From Trichosphaerium sp. ATCC 40318 (Eukaryota; Discosea; Flabellinia; Trichosidae), in contig JALMLS010000414.1 in the NCBI GenBank assembly GCA_038496445.1, positions 62,001 to 126,000 of the forward strand: a stretch of 64,000 nucleotides of DNA, in the 5' to 3' direction. Below are positions 56,524-64,000 of this stretch, in pieces. Positions within the stretch are counted from its first letter, which is position 1; every line of letters starts with the position of its first letter. The notes under the pieces were generated by a model, which made no database searches, was not told the origin of the DNA, and saw only the letters and a program-made list of their open reading frames with translations. The translations under genes and the position numbers were made by a program.

Positions 56524-58320
56524 TCAGTCACGTGCCTTTACAAATATTACGATTAATATCACTATTATAACCAATAGTAGTACACCTCCAACAACCACTA
56601 AAATAATCCACCATTCCAAGGAGGAACCAGATGTTCCGCAGTTGTCTTTAACATTGAAAACGACGGAAAGAGAATTACTTGTATATTCAGTGTCTCCTAC
56701 CGTGACTTCTTTACAACTTGATTCACTTGACACCTTTATACTGTTAAACCCAGATACAAGACATTCAAACTCAAGAATACTACGCTTGGTTCCATTTTTT
56801 GGAATGGAATCAAGTCGAATTTCAAGAACACCTTCTGATGTTTCCAAGCACCCTTTAAAGACATTAGCGCGAAACGCTTGTAGTGCCAAGAATTCTTGTA
56901 AAGAATCTTACCATTTATCTGTATTGTTGTGTTCTGGCCAATAGTTAGAGTGCTGTTTAATATAGATAGTGTTCCAGCTATTATCCGCAAATTTTCTACA
57001 ATTTCAATATCAGAATCAACAATTAATCCAATCTACAACAAACGTTAGCGGACAAAACCAATAGAAACCTTACTGGTATTGTTGGAGTATCCGTAGGCTC
57101 CATGGTTGGTGGTTCTGTAGGTTCTTCAGTAGGCGATTCAGTTGGTTCCGCAGTCGGTGGGGATACTATCTCGCTTGCTTGGACAGTTTTAGTGCTTTTG
57201 TAAAACGCTTGTCAATGTACCGTATGCCATTATGTTTTGTAAGAATATAAGAGCATCTTCTCTGTAGATGTATTCGTTGTTAAAAACGTCAACATCTCCA
57301 ATCAAAAGCACACGTCCGTCACCTAATAAGACACGTTTAGGGTCACTTATTTTGGAACCAGTAAGAACAAAAGGTAAATTTGTTTTCACACGAGAAAAAT
57401 ACAAGAAAATGTGTAATAATATTGTACCCCATGTGATTTCTACAATGGCAGGTAGTGTTTTGTATACTGCCAATATAGTATGATTAATACTCGTTGGTTC
57501 AATAGCAAATGAAACTAAACGTAAGTCATGAAAAACCACGTGAGTTTTTTGACAAAGTCAAAACAAACCTCTCGAATCTCTAAATTTTAAATCAAGAAGA
57601 GTAAAAACTCTCGTGATATTATCAAATAGCACGTGTTGCTTTTCAACAGGATTCAACTATGAACGCATTAGGAAATAATTTGTAAGATAATCTAGAGCGT
57701 ACTCTTCCTAGAGCAATATAAGAATAGCAAGAAATTCCTTGACAATCATGTGGCGTAATATCTACGAAGAAGGTTAAAAACCTGAATTAACCTCTACCAA
57801 GAAGAACTTGTTGTACCTGTAAACATTGAACAGTAGCTTTGGTCCGGCTGATCACATGTCAATACAGCAACGTGACCTTCCGATACCCAATCAAGAATAT
57901 CTGTTTCTTCTCCTCTTTCTGTCATTGCACCAGTTACTAATACATCAGCATCCTCAAGAGTGGTTGAATTAAACGATTCAACAAAATCCAAAGTATAGTT
58001 CATCGCTATTCAAAGTCAGATCGCTCTGACTTGGTATTATTACGTACCAAGTATATCTCTCATTTCGTTGTATGACCCAGCTGTATCGTTATAATTTCCG
58101 TACGTTGCTTGTCTAAATGTAAAGTTAAGAAGTTGAAGGACACCTTAGTTTTCACGTGCCTTTCTTCTGATGGCATAATTATATTCAAAGCATCAATCGT
58201 TACGTAATTTGGATAGAGTGATATCATCACAAGTACAAACAATAGATATGTTACTCCCTTTAGCACATAGCAATCACTAAATAAGGCTCTCGGAATTACC
58301 ATCATTTGGTCGGAGATCAC
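56524..58320 (-). CDS. Type I membrane protein with DUF4350/IFT52-like ectodomain and PT-rich stalk
   Basis: Start ATG 58320 or the in-frame ATG at 58302, followed by a hydrophobic leader (YLLFVLVMISLYPNYVTI). The ectodomain has LEDADVLVTGAMTERGEETD, ILDWVSEGHVAVLTC and RVLLGDGRVLLIGDVDVFNN, the pattern of the GATase-like domains found in DUF4350 and IFT52 proteins. A Pro/Thr/Glu stalk follows (PTAEPTESPTEEPTEPPT), then a beta-rich juxtamembrane domain with glycosylation-type NXT/S sites, a membrane helix (WWIILVVVGGVLLLVIIVIL) and a short basic end at TGA 56524. Probably a cell-surface or endosomal protein; function unknown. The tail could continue through one more exon near 56465. Exon borders in 57.5-58.1 kb are approximate. 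Confidence 0.6.
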
Positions 58321-58731
58321 TGTTGTAACAAAAACAACCTCCCTAATAAATGAAACGTCAATTCATGTTGGTGATGTTTTCCGAAGAGGCTGAGCGCCAA
58401 AACAGCCGCGATAAACTGCCAAAGTAGATTTTATACGTAGAAACACATGCGACATACCTCACGCGTGGATAGAAGCTTTAACACCGGACTATCAGGGTCG
58501 GCTTAATGAGCTATTTTTAAGTTCGTTCACAAGTTAAACAATCACGTTTTTTAAACTTAGGAATGCCAAGGTGTCTCCCAACCTTATGAGGAATAATATC
58601 GTACAATCGCGGAAGCAGACCTTTAATTATGCACCAAACTCTTTGAAGGTAAATAGTTGCCAAAAAAAACTTCGGAACAATTTTCAACAAAAGTCGTTTT
58701 TTTGTTTCTGCAAGCGCAAGTCTTATTCAAC
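58321..58731. other. Divergent intergenic stretch
   Basis: About 410 bp between the membrane-protein gene (minus) and RBM8A (plus); expected to hold both promoters. No further feature recognised. Confidence 0.45.
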
Positions 58732-59207
58732 ATGACATCAAGTGGAGTAAAGGGTCGCGGTGGTACCGAGCCTATGGATACTGGCTCAGCTATATTTGAT
58801 AAGCTCGACGCCGACAGTGTTGGACCTATCAAATGTACATACAATTACCTGTAATCGCTATATTAACGTTTTTGGCAGCCATTGAGGGTTGGATTGTCTT
58901 TGTACGAAATGTACACAGAGAAGCAACCGAAGAGGCCATCAGAGATAAATTTTCAGACTACGGCGAGATCAAGAACTTGCAAATGCCACTTGATCGCCGA
59001 ACAGGCTTTGTAAAAGCAAGTATTTGAAAATACATCCAATAATCGACTAACAGTCGCTAGGGATACTGTCTCATCGAGTACGAAAAAAAACCAGAGGGTC
59101 AAGACGCAATTAGCACCACAAACGGCATTCAATTCATGGAGAACACACTAGAAGTAGATTGGGCATTTTCTATACCACAACGAAGGAAAAAAGCGTACGT
59201 TCGATAA
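58732..59207 (+). CDS. RBM8A: Y14/RBM8A, exon junction complex subunit
   Basis: Three exons: 58732-58834, 58879-59015 and 59061-59207. N-terminus [20 protein letters not shown], then [20 protein letters not shown] (RNP2), [39 protein letters not shown] (RNP1-type) and [11 protein letters not shown], the complete single RRM of Y14. The protein pairs with Mago in the exon junction complex left on spliced mRNA. Intron 1 has donor GTACAT. Intron 2 (59016-59060) begins GCAAGT, a GC-AG intron; using it gives the conserved RRTG..KGY..IEYE. The frame ends KKAYVR-TAA; the GTACGT there could alternatively be a donor to a further basic tail exon that I could not find. Confidence 0.9.
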
Positions 59208-59753
59208 TGTATTTCAACGTAGCGTACCAAAATACGCTCTCAAATCATACACGCGCTACCCACCAACGCCAGACCTCACTTCACGCCAAAAAAACATTTT
59301 CCCTCGCTTACGCTCAACAAACAAAACACAACGTGCTCAAACTCATTCAAAAATCATCGCCACGTTTAATAGTACTACCACGTTAAATACTGATCGAATA
59401 TTTTAGTGCTGGCCGTTAAGAAATTATTTCAACAAAGAAAACGCAAATGAAGCAGACCTGTGTAGAGTTTTGACGCCATATTTGCGTAATAAACAACATT
59501 TCTCTACTCCCAAACATCGCACTTCGATATTCACGTACCACGCCACTAATGATGACTCAAAAATCGCTTTTAATTGCCTAAGCGCTTCTCATTATCACTA
59601 TCAAGTGCCTGATGTCATTGTTACAAACACAGAGTGACAGTTAGAACGTTTTTCTGATTTTATTTTTTTTCAAAAGGGCGTCAATGGTACAATCAATTAC
59701 AAGCTTTTTTAGAGCCGTACGAAGGGCATACATGAATTTAAGGAAGATTATTT
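59208..59753. other. Intergenic stretch
   Basis: About 550 bp between the convergent RBM8A and TYW3 genes. Locally C/A-rich on the plus strand (59240-59390) with an open frame lacking motifs. Could include an RBM8A 3' UTR. Confidence 0.45.
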
Positions 59754-60915
59754 TCAAGATGATGGATTTTCTTTTTTTTCTACTTCTACTGGCTCTATTT
59801 TCCTTGCAATAAGCAATCTTAGGCGTTCAACACGTTCTCTTGATCGTTCTAGCTTCTTATTGGACGATTTAATTATTTCAGATATAAACTCTTCATTCAC
59901 TAAAACTTTGCCATTGATTGCTATTAGTGTCTAATGAAACCGTTAATCTCAAGCTTCCAATGCTTTTATAGGCTTCTTCTTTAACGCGTAGAAGCATGAC
60001 ATCTACGTACCTCTATTCTTTGAGTGTCTACGATGCATAACATTACCTTGTTTTCAGCTATTCAATATTAATTAGAGCCTTTAGTAGAGCTATGGAGTTG
60101 ATATAGAACTTACCTATGCTACGAATTGACGAGTTCTTTAAACCACATGCTTTTGCAAGATTGAGGGCTCTCACAGCGTTAGGAACGTCCCTGCAACAAA
60201 CCTGTGTAACTGTAAGCAATTTGCAATTTCTGTACTAAACTGAGAATACTTACAGCAACAATGACTGGCTCCATTTTCATCCACAACGAGCGACCTTCCT
60301 GAGCACGTTTAGAACAAGAAGAAACAAAGCTCCAAAAACCAGCGTCTGTGTTAGTTAAACTTCTATGCTGGCGCGTAGAGTTCGTATATACGCCAATTGG
60401 ATAACTTCAAGAGGTGTAGGCGTACATAAGTGTTTTTTTTTGTATCCTCATTAATCTTATCCCAAATGACGGATTCGTCTTTAACAAGGGCGTGTGATAC
60501 GAATAACCTGATATAATGTTTCAGAAAAACACTTTACTGTTAAAATGTACCAATCGACGGCAAACTTGTCTTTATCGTTTAAACCAGTTAGTATTACTCG
60601 TCCAGCGCAGCTTGACGTTGTGTAAAAATCTGTTTTGGCATTCATAGTCTCTGTTACGTAAAATTAGCGCTTATATGCGCGAAAAGAGGGTCGTACGCAA
60701 GAATGGTAAAATTTCTTTGTCAGCGGTACCTAACGCGTATTATATACACGGAAAAAGTGCAACACGCTACCAGCTCGCGATTTATCAGCTTCAGGGCTAG
60801 CCAATAAAGAAAGCACACGTTTCTTTTCAGCATCGAAATCTACAACCTGTTTGACGGCGACTTGTTTATGCTTTTTTCGTGGCGGATACTTGCGCTTTGT
60901 CTCAACCTCAGCCAT
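59754..60915 (-). CDS. TYW3: TYW3, tRNA wybutosine-synthesizing methyltransferase
   Basis: Start ATG 60915 with a basic N-terminus, MAEVETKRKYPPRKKHKQVA. Family blocks in order: DFDAEKKRVLSLLASPEADK, SRAGSV, EILPFLQTMNAKTDFYTTSS with CAGRVIL (the TTSSCxGR signature), LFVSHALVKDESVIW, TPTPLEVIQLAYIRTLRASI, SLWMKMEPVIVA, AVRALNLAKACGLKNSSIRS, VMLCIVDTQRIEV, and VNEEFISEIIKSSNKKLERS with a helical C-terminus ending at TGA 59754. TYW3 performs the third step of wybutosine synthesis on tRNA-Phe position 37, in the cytosol. The junction after SRAGSV is unclear: a normal intron does not restore frame, and only a 20-nt gap would. It shares a 99-bp divergent promoter with uS9. Confidence 0.87.
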
Positions 60916-61013
60916 GCTGAAGGTAGACGGGAAAGTAACTTAGTCAAAAGTCAGTAAACGCCGCATTATTTTTGTTTTATCCAAATCGTCATCCTAATCA
61001 GACCATCTAGAAC
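60916..61013. promoter_or_regulatory. Short bidirectional promoter, TYW3/uS9
   Basis: Only 98 bp separate the start codons of TYW3 (minus) and the ribosomal protein gene (plus), so both 5' UTRs and core promoters must fit here. Contains GTCATCCTAATCAGACC just before the uS9 start. No TATA box recognised. Confidence 0.5.
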
Positions 61014-61693
61014 ATGGAGCAACACAAAAAGAGGGTACAAACGTTTGGGCGTAAGGTAAGCACAGTTTGAGCGTATTTAGACCCTTAACTGGTGATTTAG
61101 AAAACTGCCCTTGCTGTAGCTTTCCTTTCCGAAGGCACTGGTGTTATTAAAGTAAATGGCAAACCATGGGATCTAATTGAACCTAAAGTCCTCGCCTGGA
61201 AAATTTACGAGCCAATTGCTCTAGTTGGTGCTGATAAATTCACCAACCTCGACATTCGTGTGCGAGTACGTGGTGGTGGTAAAGTAGCTCAGATTTACGC
61301 TATCCGCCAAGCTATGGCTCGTGGCGCCGTCGCATGGTATCAAAAATGTACGTCTGGGAAATCCTTTGGAATAATACCACACGCTGTAATTTGTTTAAAA
61401 CAACGCGAATCGAGCGTATTTAATTTATAGAAACTAAAATACAGAAAAATACGCTCAAACAATCTTCACAGCAACTGAAAACACGTCAAATTATTTTTTT
61501 TTTGATCCATCGTATTTTACGTTCTTTGTACTAATATACTTTTACAGACGTCGATGAGGCATCTAAACGCGAACTCAAAGAAATTTACACTGGATATGAT
61601 CGCTTTTTGCTTGTTGCTGATCCAAGACAAAAGGAAGCAAAGAAATTTGGTGGTCACGGTGCCCGCGCCAGAAAAAGAAAGTCATACCGTTAG
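61014..61693 (+). CDS. RPS16: Cytosolic 40S ribosomal protein uS9 (RPS16)
   Basis: Three exons: 61014-61055, 61101-61347 and 61548-61693, 435 nt in total, 144 residues plus [17 protein letters not shown] then [30 protein letters not shown] core ([20 protein letters not shown]), [20 protein letters not shown], and the conserved C-terminus [20 protein letters not shown] ending RKRKSYR, whose tail reaches the decoding centre. Introns start GTAAGC (45 nt) and GTACGT (200 nt). Length and sequence are typical. The second intron (200 nt) is the longest I fixed exactly; ribosomal protein introns are often longer, and it may hold regulatory or RNA content. Confidence 0.97.
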
Positions 61694-62038
61694 GCTGTTA
61701 CTCTGTGTTTATAATAAAAAAAAAACAGTGCAAAAACCCCAAAGGGAGGACACACTTTTTTTTCTACCCTTCGGAACAAACAAGGCATTATTTCGTTGTT
61801 TGAGTGAGTATTTCGTACTCTTGGTTTTTTTTTCTTCTAAGAGACTTTGTGCAGAATAACGACAACAAAACTCAGAGTCTGCACGACATGATGTTGTTTT
61901 TCAAAAGTTTTCGATTTGAGGAGATTGAACAAGTGTCAAATAGTGAGACGCGATGAAATAACGTGAGACGAGTATAGTAGGTTAATATGGAGCAGGTTTA
62001 TGTTACAGGCTCTCGAGGGTTTTATTTTATTCACAAAT
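61694..62038. other. Convergent 3' spacer
   Basis: About 345 bp between the stops of uS9 and Elongin C. T- and A-runs, AATAAA-like sequence shortly after the uS9 stop (ataataaaaa). No gene recognised. Confidence 0.5.
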
Positions 62039-62528
62039 TTAAGTATCGAGGAAGTTAGCAGCCATGAGCAATTCCAAGGCGATTTCAGGTACAATTGGAA
62101 ACTCTGAACAAGTGTCAGCATGGTTTAAATGAATAATGTTGTTTTAAGGCGCGTTTTTTCAAAATACAACGCGTTTATACGCACCTGGGATTTCGGATGT
62201 GGAGTTAGACCACTTTTGTTTGTAATAGAAGTATTCAATTACTTTCTCCAAAATATTGGTTCTAATGTCTCTGAACGAGATCTCATTCATCTCATTCTCA
62301 GTGAAGGTACCTAACGAAAGAGTTAGCTTCAACTAAAACATAAAAAAAAACGTTGAGAGTCCCAACGACTACTAATATAAACGGTATTATGTCATACGCA
62401 CCAGGACCAGAAAGCATAGCTTTAATTGTGCCTGAAACCATAGCGCACTTGCGATCTACGACGAATTTGTGGCCTTCACACGACACAATTTTAATAGTGT
62501 CCGGTTCAAAATCAGCTGCTTCGGACAT
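62039..62528 (-). CDS. ELOC: Elongin C
   Basis: Three exons from ATG 62528: MSEAADFEPDTIKIVSCEGH and KCAMVSGTIKAMLSGPG, then TFTENEMNEISFRDIRTNIL and VIEYFYYKQKWSNSTSEIP, then EFPIVPEIALELLMAANFLD-T with TAA 62039. This is the Skp1/BTB fold of Elongin C, with the SGTIKAMLSGPG and C-terminal LELLMAANFLD signatures. It bridges substrate receptors (BC-box proteins, SOCS, VHL) to cullin 2/5 and is part of the elongin complex on RNA polymerase II. Both introns start GTGCGT. The frame also continues upstream from a non-ATG codon; the ATG at 62528 fits the family N-terminus. Confidence 0.95.
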
Positions 62529-62731
62529 CTTTTGCTGCAATTTTAGAGCTGGTCAAAGCAAAGACTTTGTGTAGAATTTCATCGAAAAACTCAAACAGAA
62601 AAGAAAACACGAGTCTTCAGAGAATTTATTTATTTTTTTTACAGTTGAGAGAAGCGTTGCGTGACGTAGTGCGTAACGCTCTTTACTATCAGTACAAACG
62701 AGGTGGGTATTATTAAGTTGTCAACAATCGC

Positions 62732-64000
62732 CTAATGAGCGAGGTATGCATCCACTACGCGCGTAATATAACGTCGACAAATTGGACCTACAACCGTCCG
62801 TAAGTAACAGAAAGGTGCATACAATCAAGAATTGATTTAAAAACGTACACTGGCTGAGTTGCTTAGAACACTCTTTGCAACAACAAACGTGTCCACACTC
62901 GAGAAACACGGTATTAATCTTAGCATCTAAGCATACAACACATTCCTTAATCTCAATTGGCGGTGCAGACTCTGAAAATCGATCTAGAGCGATAAAGTAA
63001 GCTACAAAAGGGTATCTATCAGTCTCTAAAAGGCAAACCTTTTTTCTCATCTGGCACTTCGTCTTCATCTTCACCAATTTCCTTCTTTATACGCTCTATT
63101 AGTTCCTCCTTTTCAACACAGTCATAAAATTGAACATTATGGCGTTTAAGAATTAATTTTAGCTCTCGGACGCGTAGATTATGTAGATTAGTGAAATCAA
63201 CAGGTTCTCTAGTGTAAGTAAAGTTAGCATGACCGAGAGGGAACAACAAAAGGAACTAAAGCCTCTTAGAGACTTTGTTTGAATGATTTTTTTTCAAGCC
63301 AAAACTTACATTTCAGGCTCCACAACTGGCGCTGGTTGTGGTGCAGGTTGTACTGGTACTTGTTGAGGTTGTTGTTGAGGTACATACTGCTGTTGGTAGT
63401 GTTGCTGTGGGGGAACTATAAAAGGGTTATATTAGAGTAGACTAAAGCGGAATGTTGGACTTTTTTTTTGGAAGAAAGTTTTTCTATTCTTGTCGTAAAG
63501 TAGGTACCGTTTCGTTGAGGTGCTCTTTGGTTTCCAGTACGTTGTGCTATCTCATCAACGATTAGCGTGACGAGCTCGCCTTTCTCTAAAGCGAGTGCTG
63601 TGTTGAATTGTTGATTACGCGCAAAACCTTTTAAATCGCTACTCTCAAGCTGCATTAACCCAGTTCTGTTGCCATTTGCTCCTTTTGATAAAAATGAGCA
63701 ACAAAAAAAAAATGAACGACTTGTTTTCATTCAATTAAACGGATGAAAGGAAGTTTTGAGTATTTCAGTTGTTTTGTTAGGGCTTTTAAACTTCTTGTGA
63801 TTTTCAGGAGACTATCGCAACTGGACGCACCATTTACAAGTATATTACAATGCATACATACACGTTGTGGTCTATTAAAACCCTTGATAGCGCATTAGTG
63901 TAAAAGTCTGTGTTAATACAACGATCCTCATCGTCTGTGCGACGTTGTAGTATACATGAGATTTACGTGCCTGTAGTACTAAGGAAAACCGAGAGCAGTC
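62732..64000 (-). CDS. FYVE-like/SAP-like/RING E3 ubiquitin ligase (CARP/RNF34-like), 5' end cut by window edge
   Basis: Last exons: EIKECVVCLDAKINTVFLEC, GHVCCCKECSKQLSQ, and after an intron with donor GTACGT, CPICRRYITRVVDAYLAH ending at TAG 62732; this is a complete C3HC4 RING. Upstream: a SAP-like helix pair, NLRVRELKLILKRHNVQFYD with EELIERIKKEIGED, a Gln/Pro linker (QQYVPQQQPQQVPVQPAPQP), and a second degenerate helix pair near 63650. Further right, PQRVCMHCNILVNG looks like the closing knuckle of a FYVE-like zinc finger, suggesting exons continue past 64000. Rififylin/RNF34 proteins have the same order and act on endosomes, degrading targets. The MKTSRSF start at 63730 is probably not the true N-terminus. 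Confidence 0.72.

Noticed and set aside
62298..62540. Elongin C start upstream at the non-ATG codon
   Set aside because: The first ATG at 62528 gives the normal family N-terminus.
1..64000. CRISPR arrays, bacterial operons, prophage
   Set aside because: Introns, eukaryotic protein families and gene structure show a eukaryotic nuclear sequence; no regular spacer repeats were seen.

Overview
This is a gene-dense eukaryotic nuclear window (about 64 kb, AT-rich, standard stop codons). It carries spliceosomal introns of roughly 40-200 nt, intergenic gaps often under 300 bp, and genes on both strands. Conserved nuclear genes such as ribosomal protein uS9, mitochondrial mL43, Y14/RBM8A, TYW3, Elongin C, PIKfyve and an anoctamin show a free-living protist-type genome. 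Secreted polysaccharide-active proteins (GH74-like, parallel beta-helix) suggest an organism that digests polymers. I cannot place the taxon from sequence alone. Most gene models were assembled by hand: open frames were joined at introns so that the frame and the family motifs continued across the junction.

Layout. 1-7.2 kb (minus): GH74-like secreted protein (cut by the left edge), mitochondrial ribosomal protein mL43, and a dynamin-like GTPase. 7.2-8.9 kb: no confident gene, but hairpins. 8.9-15 kb: F-box protein with a discoidin-like C-terminus, a PH-ankyrin protein, an F-box-like/YwqK-repeat protein, a tiny zinc-ribbon protein and a SAP-domain protein with an apparent frameshift. 15.4-21.3 kb: anoctamin, then a 7TM protein with an EGF-like ectodomain. 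21.3-24 kb: gene-poor, with coding-like fragments. 24-27.6 kb: secreted beta-helix protein. 28-29.3 kb: SPRY protein A. 29.5-37 kb (minus): PIKfyve/Fab1.

37-56 kb is the accessory part: small or lineage-specific genes, truncated copies and inverted repeats. It holds a SPRY relic, a related head/coiled-coil gene, a ubiquitin-like gene, two F-box genes, a second YwqK-repeat gene, a secreted GDD-repeat protein, SPRY protein B and two small secreted proteins. 56.5-64 kb returns to conserved genes: a type I membrane protein, Y14, TYW3 head-to-head with uS9, Elongin C, and a FYVE/SAP/RING ubiquitin ligase cut by the right edge.

Three signals run through the window: intron donors dominated by GTAC rather than GTAAG/GTATG, a strong excess of the palindrome CACGTG, and dispersed, partly decayed copies of a SPRY-type family in the accessory part. 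F-box, SPRY, Elongin C, ubiquitin-like and RING genes give a ubiquitin-system flavour, but nothing shows that they act together.
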